DNA of 64,000 nucleotides from Mangrovibacterium marinum (GCF_003046625.1 NZ_QAAD01000013.1:1-64000), one strand, 5' to 3'. Numbered from the stretch's first letter, positions 1 through 9,566 are shown. Notes: generated from the sequence alone by a model not told the origin. A program made the numbers and translations.

Positions 1-548
1 TAAGAACCAACAGTTGTTGCCATTGTGAGCACGTAGAAAAAATTATAATTCTTTTATAACCGAACTATATTTTGGTGAGTGACTTTCAGAAAAAAACTAC
101 ATGACTCCGGGGAATCACCAACAGGAATGAAAGAGGTGGAAGACAACAGAAGGCATTTAAGAGAAGACTGAAGCTCGCTCGGAGCGGGACCGGCCTACTT
201 TTTATCGATGGTGAGAGGTGAACCGGAAGCTTAGTGAATCCGGGAAGCTCTGCCGACAGTGGGAGATCACCCGGCTGAACTTAGCTTTCGGAAGCTGACA
301 CCTGAGGATAAAAATAAGCCTTGCGTTTTCTGTTTCGTCTTTGGGGCAAGCCAAAGATGAAAACCCGTCCGGTAGGACAAAAGATCCGAATTGCGCAAAA
401 GTAGAAGCGAAAAACACCAAAGGTTGGGGAAAGGGTCACTAACAGGTTTGCTACAAAGTGAGTAGTGGCTCCTGATTCAAGCTCAATCGCAATTCAAGGC
501 ATCCCCGATGCGGTTGGAAACCACATCACCCAAAGAGACTTTCACAAA
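1..548. other. Gene-free stretch at window edge
   Basis: I see no convincing gene here. The only longer open frame (202-420, minus) has no recognisable features and lies over a dispersed repeat (331-412), so I treat it as chance. The stretch ends at the terminator of the downstream OmpA gene. Confidence 0.5.
331..412 (-). repeat. Dispersed repeat, copy A
   Basis: Read on the minus strand, 400 down to 331 aligns without gaps to 18511-18580 on the plus strand. By my count about 57 of 70 positions agree, including fully identical blocks TTTTGCGCAA and TTGTCCTACC. The similarity appears to continue weakly to about 412 with one gap. Neither copy encodes a plausible protein, so this is probably a decayed interspersed element. 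Confidence 0.7.
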
Positions 549-590
549 AAAAGCCGAAGAAATCAATCTTCGGCTTTTCTATATTATATC
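549..590 (-). terminator. Rho-independent terminator after ompA-like gene
   Basis: The stem AAAAGCCGAAGA / TCTTCGGCTTTT with loop AATCAA spans 549-578. Read on the minus strand it is followed by a run of T residues. It lies just past the OmpA stop at 600. Confidence 0.85.
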
Positions 591-599
591 GTTATTGAT

Positions 600-1772
600 T
601 TATTTCACAACGAAAGTAGCTCTTCTTGCCAATTGGCGAGCTTGAGCCGAGCTCTTATCAACGGTAGTGTCTTTACCTTTACCTACTGCTGACAAACGAG
701 AACCGTCGATTCCGGCTTCTGTCAACAATTTAACAACGGCATCGGCACGTTTTTGCGACAACTTATCGTTGTACTTGTCAGTACCCAGTTCGTCAGCGTA
801 ACCTTGAACTTCAACTTTAGCACCTGCATTTTTAGCCAGGTAAGCTTTCATGAAGTTAATTGCACTTGTTGAAGCACCTTGCACTTTAGAGCTATTGAAA
901 TCGAAATAAACATTGATGTAACCATCGTTAACCAATTGTTTCACGAAATCGTCGTAGCTAGCAGGCTCAACATTTTTTAAAGCGTCAACTTCTTTAGCCA
1001 ATGTTTCAACGTCGCCTTGAGTTTTCTCTACGTCAGCTTTTGTAGCTGCTGAATCTTCCAGGTCTTTCACCCGCGATTCCAATCCGGCGATTTTTGAGTC
1101 AAGTGCGTTGAACTTTTGAACGTCTCTCAAGTACCAGTCAGCGTGTGTTTTGTTTTTACCTAAGTAAATTGAAAGACCAACAGTTCCGTTCAGAACCATG
1201 CCCGTGCTGTGTCTGTTACCTACGCCACCGTCGAAACCGCCTTGCTGACGGATTGTACCAATTGTTGTACCATCAAGATTCAGCGCAACACGGTCCGATA
1301 GTTTAACTTGAAGTGTCAAACCACCCAATACATTACCAACATAGTCATCAGACCAGCCAGTGCGCTTATAATCGAACCAACCGATACCGGCACCCGCGTG
1401 CGCCAACAGACCAAATGTGTTGGTCCAGGTTTCGAAGTTCATCACACGACCAAGATTCAATACACCTTCCAGGTTGAAACGGTAAAAACCAGTCTCGAAT
1501 GGCATACTGTCATCGGCTTCCTGGAATTTGTTATACCCGAAGCCCAATTTCATACCTACGGTTTCACTCATCATGTAACGTACTCCAAGGTCTGTTGACA
1601 AGAATCCAACAGTTGGAGCCGAGTAACCGGCACTAAAGTTTTGCCAAGGTTTAGTCAAACCAACGCCTGCGTCGATTGACCATTTATTAAATTTTGCAGT
1701 TTCTGCATCTTGACCGTAAGCCCAAGAACATGCAAAACCAATAAGAGCAATTAGTAAAAACTTCTTTTTCAT
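600..1772 (-). CDS. OmpA-family outer membrane protein
   Basis: A 390-residue outer-membrane protein that should tie the outer membrane to peptidoglycan. Residues 1-20 are a signal peptide ending ..WAYGQ. An N-terminal beta-barrel-like region (about 25-210) is followed by a polar, coiled-coil-prone linker (about 215-275). The C-terminal OmpA peptidoglycan-binding domain (about 285-390) carries GYADELGTD and LSQKRADAV, so the usual Asp and Arg contacts are present. The gene stands alone between large intergenic regions and has its own terminator. Two -7-like elements upstream (2046-2039 and 1945-1938, minus) would give a 5' leader of roughly 160-260 nt. Family assignment is firm; the exact barrel type is not. 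Confidence 0.93.
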   Translation of the reverse strand: MKKKFLLIALIGFACSWAYGQDAETAKFNKWSIDAGVGLTKPWQNFSAGYSAPTVGFLSTDLGVRYMMSETVGMKLGFGYNKFQEADDSMPFETGFYRFNLEGVLNLGRVMNFETWTNTFGLLAHAGAGIGWFDYKRTGWSDDYVGNVLGGLTLQVKLSDRVALNLDGTTIGTIRQQGGFDGGVGNRHSTGMVLNGTVGLSIYLGKNKTHADWYLRDVQKFNALDSKIAGLESRVKDLEDSAATKADVEKTQGDVETLAKEVDALKNVEPASYDDFVKQLVNDGYINVYFDFNSSKVQGASTSAINFMKAYLAKNAGAKVEVQGYADELGTDKYNDKLSQKRADAVVKLLTEAGIDGSRLSAVGKGKDTTVDKSSAQARQLARRATFVVK

Positions 1773-2413
1773 AAACTAATTTTTAGATATTAATTCGAAT
1801 TAATTTTCCCAAATTATCAAATATCATACCAGCCTTATCAGCTGGTTGATCATTTAATTTTTTCACAAGCAAATTTTCGATATCGTAATGATGAATCATA
1901 AACACTCAACAACAGATTCGCTATCATTCCGACCTTGCGAAAATAAAAAATCTTTATTGAGTTTCATCTAAACATTCAATTATAACAATCGTCCAGCATA
2001 TTTTAGCACTATTTTCGAGCCCTCTCCTCAATGCTTTACAAAAGTAAAAATACTGAATATCCAGAAATTCATTTCATAATTTTCAAAAGAAATTGGCAGA
2101 ACGTCACATTTTTATTAACAAGATAATCTTAACTAATAACTTTCCAGTCGGTTAAGATTGATTAAACTTAAAAAAAAACATTTAATTCCAGCACATTAAG
2201 CGCTTTAAAAAATTCAAGATCTTTATGTTGTTATTTTAATCTTAACTTTTAATGTATGGATGCCACCCTGCGGAATAAAAAGTCGAAAGTTTCCAGTTCC
2301 TGCTTTCATGGCAGTCATTCGCTGTCGGCCTACCGAGTGTTCATCAACCAAAGCAGCTAATATTGTGTCACTTACCCCCTAAACGGCCTATACTACCTGC
2401 CCCCAAAGCGCCT
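1773..2413. other. Long AT-rich intergenic region, OmpA leader
   Basis: No gene is supported. The AT-rich part (1773-2260) should hold the promoter and 5' leader of the OmpA gene. TACTTTTG (minus, 2046-2039) matches TAnnTTTG exactly and TATTTTCG (minus, 1945-1938) matches with one difference. The rest (2260-2413) is the downstream flank of ccsBA; I saw no clear terminator hairpin in it. Confidence 0.45.
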
Positions 2414-5400
2414 TTATTCATCGACCCGAACGAGCTTCTCGGCCTTTCCGAATTTGCGTTCCGAAGCGGCAGCGAATCCTCCAATCAGCAGGATAGCCAG
2501 TATTGCGAGGTAAATTCCCGATGGCACCGGCGGCGGATCGCCCTGCCCATAGGAGTGCATTCCCGACAGGTAATAGTTGACACCAAAGAAAGTCATCAAC
2601 ACCGAACTAAAGCCAATCACCGCCAAAAAGCTAAGCACATAATTGCTGTATATACCGGGTACCTTTCTCAAGTGAATGATCAGGCTGTAGACCAGGATTG
2701 TGACCAGGGCCCATGTTTCCTTCGGGTCCCAGCCCCAGTAGCGTCCCCAGGATTCGTTTGCCCACACTCCCCCGATGAATGCACCGATGGTGAGCAGTAT
2801 TAGCCCAACAATCAGCGACAGTTCAATAACAATAGCAATTTCGACAATGGTGTACGAAGCTGATTTTAGATTGCGTTGATTTCTAAAAATCATTAAAAGA
2901 AGGTTTAGGATCCCCAATAATGCGGCTATGCCCAGAAAGCCGTAACTGGCCGTGATGACTGCCACATGCACAATAAGCCAATAGGATTTAAGGACCGGAA
3001 CCAGGTTTGTAATTTCCGGATTCAGCCAACTCATTCCGGCCACCATCAGAATCAATGCGGCAAGTATGGATGTTACGGCCAGCGTAATTTGTGACTTTTT
3101 CAAAAACACAAAGCCGGATAGCAACGTGGCCCAACCAACATACAAAAGAGTTTCGTAAGAGTTACTCCAGGGGGCATGGCCCGAAATATACCAGCGCACC
3201 GCGAGGCCAGCCGTATACACCAGGAAAACGAGAAATATCAACCAGTTCCCGGCTTTCAAAAGTCCGGTCACCCTATACCGACTGCTAAAAATTGTGGTCA
3301 GATGAACAAGTAGCAAGACCAGCCCGATCAGCGCACATATTTTTGACAACCAGCCAAAGACATTCAATTTATTATAGAGAATCTCCAGCTTCACCTTTGC
3401 AGCCGGTAAAATGAGCTCTGCCCCCTGCTCTCTCTGAAAGTCAATCAGCTTATGCAGCGCCTTGTCCGCAGCCTGAAAATGGCCGTTTTTCATGCCCTGC
3501 TGCAAATTTTCCAGGTATTGAGACATCAATGGCGGAGCGAAAGTTCCGGTTTGTGCCAATAGTTCAGCTTCGGTAAACCATGTTTTGTTCGCATCGGCGC
3601 TATCGGGAAACACTTTCATAAAAGCTCCGCTATAAACCTGATAGCAAATATTCACGCGCTCATCGACCTGAATGATTTCCTTATCGAATTTTGAACGGTT
3701 GTTGGGTGTCTTTTTATAGGCTTGGTCAACCAATGTACGAAGCAAATAGCTTCCCTTTCCCAGATCGACCAGTTGGTTGAAACTGGCATATTTTCCTTTG
3801 ACATTCAGTTTTTTCGCCAATTCGCCATTGGATATTTTTATAATTGGTTCGTTTTTCCAGTATTCGGGCATCGCACTCATCCCCATAAATACTTCGGTTG
3901 CCGACAGGCCTTCAAACGTACTTTGGCGGGTAAGCTTCCTTAATACTTCCGAGGCCAGGGTATTGACAGGCTCTATCCGCCCTTGCCGATCCTGAACGAG
4001 TAGCTGATCGAAAAGCGAGAGATGGCTTTTATCGATTTTTAAATTGCCTGTCCCGGCATTTGCCACGTTGGGCACGAACATCAGAAGCATTAATGCGACG
4101 GGCAAGCTCTTTCGTTTCATTGCTTTTACCCGCGAGGCTGCCCGCAACAAAAAGCGAAAGCGGCTCTTGCCGTTAAAGAACGAAGCAAGCATACCAATGG
4201 TCATCAGGAGATAGCCCAAGTAAGTGATTCTTGTTCCCAAACGATCGAAACTAACCGACAAAATGGTTCCTTTTTCGTCCTGGTCGTAGGATGACTGGAA
4301 AAAGCGATAGCCGCCATAGTCCAGTATATTATTCATATAAATCCGAAAAGGCATTTCAACTTGGTTCGTTTTGTCGAGAACCGTCACCTCGCTGGCAAAT
4401 GACGAGGGGCTCATCGACCCGGGATATCGTTCCAGCTGGAAATCATTCAGCTGCAACGAAAACGGCAGTTCAACAATTTTAGATCCATAGTTTATTTCGT
4501 AGCGAACATCGTTCATGATCAAGACATCCGCGGTATTGACAGCCCCTTGCTGACCTGTCAAGATAAAGTCGTTGCTTGTGGCTCCCTGCGTAATGCGACC
4601 GAGCAATCCATCCGGAAGATTTACGACATTTTCAGAACGAGATGCCACAAGGACCTTGCGAGCATTGGGCAGATAACGCCGTAGCACAAAAAGAACATCG
4701 CCCACTTGAAACATATTTTGTGTGCTCAGTGCGTAAGTATCGCCGGGAGCCACAAGATCGCCGACCGAACCATTCATATTCAAAACACTTAAACTGTCGT
4801 TTGCCTGAACAAGCAGGCCTGGGCCGGATCGTTTGACCAAAATGCTGTGCTCTCCCGGGGAGCCTTCAAAGGACAAATGAAAGTCGCTCAACGCTACCGT
4901 TTCATGTTGCGCAAGGGTGACTGTTTTGCGAATGCCCCCATCCAGCACGATCAATTCAACAGCCGGACTTCCTGTCTCATCAGCCACAATCTGAGCCTCC
5001 CCTCCCGGAATAAAATCCAACAACTCAAGCGTTAATTCACGGCTTCCGAGAGAAAAGGAATGATCGAAATTGAGATGGGCATAAGGAGAAAGCTCAACCG
5101 GCCATTCTTCGCGGCTCACTTGCCCCTGCTCATCGGTCGCCGTTAGCTGAATGTAGCTTTGGCGGGTCACCAGCTGATTACTGGCCTCTCCTTCGCGGAT
5201 GTGCATTGTTCCTTCGTAACTGAAAAAACGGGTAATAGCTGCTCCCAGCAAAATGACCACAAAAGCCAGGTGAAAAAGCACCATGCTCCACCGCTTTAGT
5301 TTGAAGGCTTTGTAATAAAATAGCCCGCCAATTAAATTTACCGCGGTTAAAAGGAGCAAGATTTCGAACCAGGTAGCGCTGTAGATAAGAATTTGTGCTG

Positions 5401-5515
5401 TTTGTGTGCCATAGTCGTTCTCAATGAATGTTGCATAAGCGATGGCGATGGCAAACACCAGCAACAGGCAGGTACTGGTAAGCATGGAAAACAAGAATGT
5501 CGATAATTTTTTCAT
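2414..5515 (-). CDS. ccsBA: Cytochrome c biogenesis protein CcsBA (ResB-CcsA fusion)
   Basis: System II cytochrome c synthase: exports heme and attaches it to CXXCH motifs outside the inner membrane. About 1033 residues. The N-terminal half is ResB-like, with membrane segments near residues 5-30 and 45-90 (start-corrected) followed by a large periplasmic domain. The C-terminal half is CcsA-like with many membrane segments and the heme-handling WWD motif (WGRYWGWDPKETWAL). I start at 5515 (MKKLSTFLFSML) because the longer frame from 5560 would begin inside the preceding terminator and adds a non-membrane leader. It follows genes encoding about 25 c-type heme sites, so it is probably their dedicated maturation factor. 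Confidence 0.93.
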   Translation of the reverse strand: MKKLSTFLFSMLTSTCLLLVFAIAIAYATFIENDYGTQTAQILIYSATWFEILLLLTAVNLIGGLFYYKAFKLKRWSMVLFHLAFVVILLGAAITRFFSYEGTMHIREGEASNQLVTRQSYIQLTATDEQGQVSREEWPVELSPYAHLNFDHSFSLGSRELTLELLDFIPGGEAQIVADETGSPAVELIVLDGGIRKTVTLAQHETVALSDFHLSFEGSPGEHSILVKRSGPGLLVQANDSLSVLNMNGSVGDLVAPGDTYALSTQNMFQVGDVLFVLRRYLPNARKVLVASRSENVVNLPDGLLGRITQGATSNDFILTGQQGAVNTADVLIMNDVRYEINYGSKIVELPFSLQLNDFQLERYPGSMSPSSFASEVTVLDKTNQVEMPFRIYMNNILDYGGYRFFQSSYDQDEKGTILSVSFDRLGTRITYLGYLLMTIGMLASFFNGKSRFRFLLRAASRVKAMKRKSLPVALMLLMFVPNVANAGTGNLKIDKSHLSLFDQLLVQDRQGRIEPVNTLASEVLRKLTRQSTFEGLSATEVFMGMSAMPEYWKNEPIIKISNGELAKKLNVKGKYASFNQLVDLGKGSYLLRTLVDQAYKKTPNNRSKFDKEIIQVDERVNICYQVYSGAFMKVFPDSADANKTWFTEAELLAQTGTFAPPLMSQYLENLQQGMKNGHFQAADKALHKLIDFQREQGAELILPAAKVKLEILYNKLNVFGWLSKICALIGLVLLLVHLTTIFSSRYRVTGLLKAGNWLIFLVFLVYTAGLAVRWYISGHAPWSNSYETLLYVGWATLLSGFVFLKKSQITLAVTSILAALILMVAGMSWLNPEITNLVPVLKSYWLIVHVAVITASYGFLGIAALLGILNLLLMIFRNQRNLKSASYTIVEIAIVIELSLIVGLILLTIGAFIGGVWANESWGRYWGWDPKETWALVTILVYSLIIHLRKVPGIYSNYVLSFLAVIGFSSVLMTFFGVNYYLSGMHSYGQGDPPPVPSGIYLAILAILLIGGFAAASERKFGKAEKLVRVDE

Positions 5516-5561
5516 AGTTGTTTGGTTGGTTTCAATTGCTTCAAAAAGCTTGCTAAGCACT

Positions 5562-5602
5562 AAAAAAAACTCCTTTGCTTATTGGTCAAACAAAGGAATT
5601 TT
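5562..5602 (-). terminator. Terminator between tetraheme cytochrome and ccsBA
   Basis: On the minus strand the stem TCCTTTG / CAAAGGA (5597-5591 with 5577-5571) is followed by a run of eight T residues. It would end or attenuate transcription from the cytochrome operon before ccsBA. Confidence 0.7.
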
Positions 5603-5624
5603 TCAGCTTTTAAGTTCGCATGGA

Positions 5625-6116
5625 CTACTGAAGTGTCGGATTCGGATGAGCAATTTTCTTGGAGTACTCCTCGTAGTTAAAACCTTTAAAGGTCGGGCTT
5701 TCAGCGTTGTGGCATTTTTTACACACTTCTTCGGTTGGCATAATCATCCCTTTTGACAGCGCCAGTTTCTGATTCTTCATAATTCCGGCCGACTTGTATA
5801 TACTTCCGGGGCCATGACACGATTCGCAGGAGACGCCTTCTTCGACCTTAATGGTGGCGACCAAACTTTGATCGACACTCGCCGCTGTTGAGTGACATTT
5901 CAAACACTTTGGATTTTCCCGGTCGGCACCTTCCAGGCTTTTCAGCGCATTGGCGTGTGGTCCTGCAGCCCATTTATTGTACTGCTCGCCGGTTGCCGGT
6001 TTGTTATGACACATCTTACACTTATCGGCACCAATATATTTATAAGTCTGTGCCGAAGCAAACGAACCGATCATTAACATCAGTCCAAACAAGAACATCA
6101 TTTTTTTGCAATTCAT
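5625..6116 (-). CDS. Periplasmic tetraheme cytochrome c (c554-like)
   Basis: A secreted electron carrier of about 163 residues. The signal peptide (MNCKKMMFLFGLM...SFASA) decides the start at 6116; the upstream in-frame ATG at 6146 would bury it. Four CXXCH sites are visible: CKMCH, CLKCH, CESCH and CKKCH, with the CESCHGPG and HANALKSL features of cytochrome c554/c' family proteins. It follows the NapC-like gene in the same direction and is followed by a terminator and ccsBA. Likely shuttles electrons between the inner-membrane quinol oxidase and other partners; the acceptor cannot be told from sequence. Confidence 0.88.
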   Translation of the reverse strand: MNCKKMMFLFGLMLMIGSFASAQTYKYIGADKCKMCHNKPATGEQYNKWAAGPHANALKSLEGADRENPKCLKCHSTAASVDQSLVATIKVEEGVSCESCHGPGSIYKSAGIMKNQKLALSKGMIMPTEEVCKKCHNAESPTFKGFNYEEYSKKIAHPNPTLQ

Positions 6117-6253
6117 AACTTTAGATTTAATCGATTCATATTTCAATTCATTTCCTTCATAAACTATACCACGTGTTGATCTGCTGATCAGATCTCTTAA
6201 ATTTAAAACTTAATGAAGAGCTCACAAAACTTTTTCGTCGGATTATTGATTGA

Positions 6254-6266
6254 TTGATGTCATCAA
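6254..6266. promoter_or_regulatory. FNR-like inverted repeat upstream of tetraheme cytochrome gene
   Basis: TTGATGTCATCAA is a palindrome around one central base. Its half sites match an FNR box, but the spacer is one base shorter than TTGATnnnnATCAA. Like the perfect box at 12223-12236 it abuts the stop codon of the preceding gene and precedes a cytochrome gene. Functional status is uncertain. Confidence 0.3.
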
Positions 6267-7765
6267 TAAAGCGCCGAATGGCAAGTCGAGCAATTCTCGG
6301 TTTTCCAATCTTCGCCAATATCCATCGGGTGAATGAACTCCAACGATTCAAAAGAGGAGGAATAAGTTATATCGCCGGCCATTCCCTGCGCCAGAATATC
6401 GTGACACAAGTTGCAATCTTTCGAGATTAACTTTCCGGCCGGGGTTGCATGCCGATCATTATGACATCGGAAACAGCCATCAGCCTCCATGTGCCCGATG
6501 TTATTGGCATAGGATTTCCAACTAACCTTCATTTCCGGGAAAATATTGTTTGCGTAGCCTTGCTGAATTGCAGCTATCGCTTGCTCCACTTCGTCTTTTC
6601 TACTTGCCAACACATCCGGATCGACCAGTTCGTAGTACTCCTTCACCTGTGCATCGATGGCTAAAAATGCACTATCCCGGCTTGAATAATCCTGATTCAT
6701 CGCCGTCACGGCCAAGAGCTTTATGCTTGGCAGTGTCTTCGGAATTTTTCCTTCGGCCATCAACTTGTCGATAAAATTCTGCGGAACCTGATAGTCGTGC
6801 GATGGTCTGTTGTGGCAATCCAGGCAATCCATCACGCGGGTTTCCATTGAATCCAACAGGCTCTGGCTTACCGGATTTTCATGATCAGTATACACCTCAC
6901 TCGCACCTGTTTTTGTGTTCGTGTATCTCACCCAGGGAATGACCTGACGTTTGTCATCCAGGGTTTTATATTCAATTTTAACATCGGGGCTAATGTGCTG
7001 ATGAATTCCTTTTTGGATCCCGTGGGAATTGTTTTTGGAGCTGGTTTTGATCTGAAGATAAACGATATTTTCCGTATTTTGATCATCGGCCAGGAAGGAA
7101 TGTTGGATACGCAGTTTCCAGTCGTAAAACTTCTCCGGCCAGTGACATTCTTCACAAGTTTCCTGCGCCGGACGCAGGTTCGCAATGGGAGTTGGTATGG
7201 GTTTGGGGTACTTGTTAGCCAGTACCGAATACACCTGGTAAAGACCCGACATTTTACTTTTAACATACCAGCTGGCTCCGGAGCCAACGTGACAGGCCAC
7301 GCAAGCCACGCGTTCGTGCGACGAGCCGTGATATGTTGTATATTCGGGCTCCATCACCTGATGGCATAACTTGCCGCAAAATTCAACCGATTCGGTATAA
7401 TGGAAGGCCTCGTAACTCCCCACCGACGATATAATTAAAAGAAAAACGGTTCCCACGATAAAGATGATCGATGCATTTCGGACAGCCACATTGTTAAAAT
7501 CCATCACCGGCCAGGCCAAACGTTTGCCTTCCTGCTCTGCTTTCCGGGCCTTTTTCCGGTATAGTCGCATTCCCACCGGGATCAAGATTAAGCCCAGGAT
7601 CATGAACACCGGCAGAACAATGTAGATAAACAGGCCGATGTACGAACCGCCGAATCCGAAGAAATAGCTCAACAACATCAGGGACAGTATGGAAGCCAAA
7701 TTGAAAATTGCCAATACTGCGCCGGTAATCGAAATCCAATTCTTGATTGACGATGGAAGTTTCAT
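6263..7765 (-). CDS. Membrane-anchored heptaheme cytochrome c, NapC/NirT-like
   Basis: Probable quinol-oxidising cytochrome of 500 residues. Three hydrophobic segments lie near residues 13-33, 42-64 and 98-116. The heme region starts with CGKLCH, a CX3CH variant followed by MEPEY, then CVACH, CEECH, CLDCH, CFRCH, CNLCH and CSTCH: seven sites. The FCGKLCHQVMEPEY / ERVACVACHVG arrangement matches NapC/NirT-like proteins found next to b-type cytochromes in metal-reducing bacteria. With the upstream di-heme cytochrome b and heptaheme cytochrome it could form a menaquinol oxidoreductase comparable to Geobacter Cbc complexes. That comparison is inference from gene content and motif pattern. Confidence 0.88.
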   Translation of the reverse strand: MKLPSSIKNWISITGAVLAIFNLASILSLMLLSYFFGFGGSYIGLFIYIVLPVFMILGLILIPVGMRLYRKKARKAEQEGKRLAWPVMDFNNVAVRNASIIFIVGTVFLLIISSVGSYEAFHYTESVEFCGKLCHQVMEPEYTTYHGSSHERVACVACHVGSGASWYVKSKMSGLYQVYSVLANKYPKPIPTPIANLRPAQETCEECHWPEKFYDWKLRIQHSFLADDQNTENIVYLQIKTSSKNNSHGIQKGIHQHISPDVKIEYKTLDDKRQVIPWVRYTNTKTGASEVYTDHENPVSQSLLDSMETRVMDCLDCHNRPSHDYQVPQNFIDKLMAEGKIPKTLPSIKLLAVTAMNQDYSSRDSAFLAIDAQVKEYYELVDPDVLASRKDEVEQAIAAIQQGYANNIFPEMKVSWKSYANNIGHMEADGCFRCHNDRHATPAGKLISKDCNLCHDILAQGMAGDITYSSSFESLEFIHPMDIGEDWKTENCSTCHSALY

Positions 7766-7892
7766 AATATTTCGTTCATTGGTTCACGGGCAACAAGCCC
7801 ACTCTATGCAAAACAGACAGCAGCTGGTCCGAAAACACAGGCTACAATTCAGAACTACCCCTCACTTCATTGGCTCCTTTTCGCCGTGCAAG

Positions 7893-8510
7893 CTAAACAT
7901 GATGCCAGCCGGTAAGAATGCTTTTAAAATTATCCAGCGGATTCTTTCCTATTGAGGCGATATACAGGTGAATGATCAGGAAAATTGAAATAAAGAAACC
8001 TAAAGCTGAATGAAACACAGCTGTCAGAAAAATACCACTCACGTTGTAGACCTTTTCAATAATAATTTCGGGAAACAAAAGCCCAAAACCGGAAATAATC
8101 AGGCAAGGCATCACCAGGTACATCACTACGATGTAGGTATATTTTTGCAGCGGATTAAATTTTCGCTTCTCCGACAAGGGGTAAGGTGGTTTCATTCCCC
8201 GAAACATTCCCCAGGCATAATAATAGGCTTGCTTGACCGGTCGTTTAAAAAAAGCCCGGGGTTTCACAATGTAAAACTTGCCATTCGGAGTGACCAGGTT
8301 GCCGATAAAATAAACCAGGTAATTGATTGTTACGACAATACCTGCCACATTATGAAGGTCGACTGCCATATTGAATGCTAAAAACTTGCTTGAATAAACA
8401 CCGGCATTCATACTAATACCGGTCAAAATCAGCAGCAAAATGCCAAGTGCATTGATGCCATGCCAAATACGCAACCAAAGTGGGTAGTAGTATAACTTAT
8501 TTGCTGTCAT
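7893..8510 (-). CDS. Di-heme cytochrome b561-type membrane subunit
   Basis: A 205-residue integral membrane protein of the HydC/FdnI/thiosulfate-reductase cytochrome b type. Four membrane segments are evident (about 16-36, 55-72, 125-148, 160-185). Candidate heme b ligands are H17 (RIWHG), H53 (DLHNVAG), and histidines in FHSALG and IIHLYIAS. It likely passes electrons between menaquinol and the adjacent multiheme cytochromes. Its ATG (8510) overlaps by 14 bases the frame that continues past the TAG ending the upstream cytochrome, which suggests translational coupling in the ancestral arrangement. Confidence 0.85.
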   Translation of the reverse strand: MTANKLYYYPLWLRIWHGINALGILLLILTGISMNAGVYSSKFLAFNMAVDLHNVAGIVVTINYLVYFIGNLVTPNGKFYIVKPRAFFKRPVKQAYYYAWGMFRGMKPPYPLSEKRKFNPLQKYTYIVVMYLVMPCLIISGFGLLFPEIIIEKVYNVSGIFLTAVFHSALGFFISIFLIIHLYIASIGKNPLDNFKSILTGWHHV

Positions 8511-8631
8511 CTGATTTTCGGTTTAAAATTCGGAATGCTAAATGAATAAAGATTACCACAAAGACCAGCGCCAGAATGATGTAGCTTAATGTTTGCAGCA
8601 ACGGAACCTGATGGGTACCGATAACATAAGA
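8497..8631 (-). other. In-frame C-terminal membrane anchor after a TAG codon
   Basis: Directly after the TAG at 8634-8632, the same frame as the heptaheme cytochrome stays open for 44 codons and ends in TAA at 8499-8497. It encodes SYVIGTHQVPLLQT, then a hydrophobic helix (LSYIILALVFVVIFIHLAF), then a basic end (RILNRKSDDSK). This is a typical single-pass anchor with a positive cytoplasmic tail. No in-frame ATG or GTG start precedes the helix. It is either the disconnected end of the cytochrome, a readthrough product, or the sign of a base error at one position. Confidence 0.75.
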
Positions 8632-9441
8632 CTAGTTGGAAATGATATTCCCGAAAGCGCCATCCCGTTTTTGCAAATTCTGATATTTATACAAGGACGC
8701 TTTTAGCTTGGAATTGGCAGAGTGGCATTCGACACAATTTCGAACAGCCTGTTCTTTGGGCATAATATTATGCGAAACCATCAAACTATCGGCCACTTCG
8801 GTATGACACTCAATACACCGAACATTCTGAAAGTGCAGCTCTTGATTTGGCAGCCAGTTATGCACCTGAACCAGTTCCGGTTTTTCATGGCCGGCAACCA
8901 TTTCGTAACGACTCATGTTGGCATGGCAGGCTAAACACATCTTATTGCTGTAATCAACAATTTCCTTCACATTGCTGGCCGTGCGGGCAATTGGCCGATA
9001 GGTATGCTGGTCGTGGCATTTTGAACAGCTAAAGCTTTCGCCGTACACCTGAAAGTGCACACTTTTTTGCACCTCTTCATCAATACGCTCAAACTGGTAC
9101 GATGCAAAAGCCTCATCGCCACCATGGCAATCCAGACAAGTAGCCAGGGGCTCCATCTTCAGGTTTGCCTGATGCGGATAAGTGGAATACTCGTACGAGT
9201 GACAATCGGTACAGTCGAAAACCTGATGAACACCACGGCGCATAGCCACTGTATCCAATACGTAGTATGGATTCATCAACCTCTTCTCTTCGCGATCCAT
9301 CAGATCGTTATGGAAGGAGTACGAAGTGGTTGAATGGCACTTTAAGCACTGGTGCTCCCGGGGACTGTCGTAATATTGCGCCTTGGCCGAAATCAAAAGT
9401 CCCGAACAAACAGTTAGTAATATCAGAAGTATAATCCTCAT
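8632..9441 (-). CDS. Heptaheme periplasmic cytochrome c, ends at an in-frame TAG
   Basis: A 269-residue secreted multiheme cytochrome. The signal peptide is MRIILLILLTVCSGLLISAKA. Seven CXXCH sites follow: CLKCH, CTDCH, CLDCH, CSKCH, CLACH, CIECH and CVECH. Other histidines are available as distal ligands. It lies between the DUF5777 barrel gene and the cytochrome b gene, and probably moves electrons across the periplasm or forms the periplasmic subunit of a quinol oxidoreductase. The stop is a single TAG after ..GNIISN; the same frame then encodes a membrane anchor to 8497, so the natural protein may be about 314 residues and membrane-bound. Confidence 0.85.
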   Translation of the reverse strand: MRIILLILLTVCSGLLISAKAQYYDSPREHQCLKCHSTTSYSFHNDLMDREEKRLMNPYYVLDTVAMRRGVHQVFDCTDCHSYEYSTYPHQANLKMEPLATCLDCHGGDEAFASYQFERIDEEVQKSVHFQVYGESFSCSKCHDQHTYRPIARTASNVKEIVDYSNKMCLACHANMSRYEMVAGHEKPELVQVHNWLPNQELHFQNVRCIECHTEVADSLMVSHNIMPKEQAVRNCVECHSANSKLKASLYKYQNLQKRDGAFGNIISN

Positions 9442-9509
9442 TAATTCAGCGTTTTTCAGTTGATACTGTTTTAGTCGTTGGTTTGGTGTCGATGCTGAAT
9501 TTCAGCTAA

Positions 9510-9545
9510 AAGTGGTAATACCCGAGCTCCGGATATTACCACTTG
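9510..9545 (-). terminator. Hairpin between DUF5777 gene and heptaheme gene
   Basis: AAGTGGTAATA pairs with TATTACCACTT, with further pairing inside the GC-rich loop. On the minus strand the stem is followed by only four T residues, so it may be a weak terminator or an mRNA-stabilising hairpin between the two genes. Confidence 0.5.
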
Positions 9546-9566
9546 TTATTTTCATTTTTAATTCAT

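Noticed and set aside
202-420. 72-codon open frame on the minus strand
   Set aside because: It lies on a decayed dispersed repeat, has no start context or family features, and its relative at 18511-18580 has a different frame content.
7766-7892. Missing small gene between the cytochrome b and NapC-like genes
   Set aside because: The minus strand has stop codons in all useful frames and no conserved-looking peptide.
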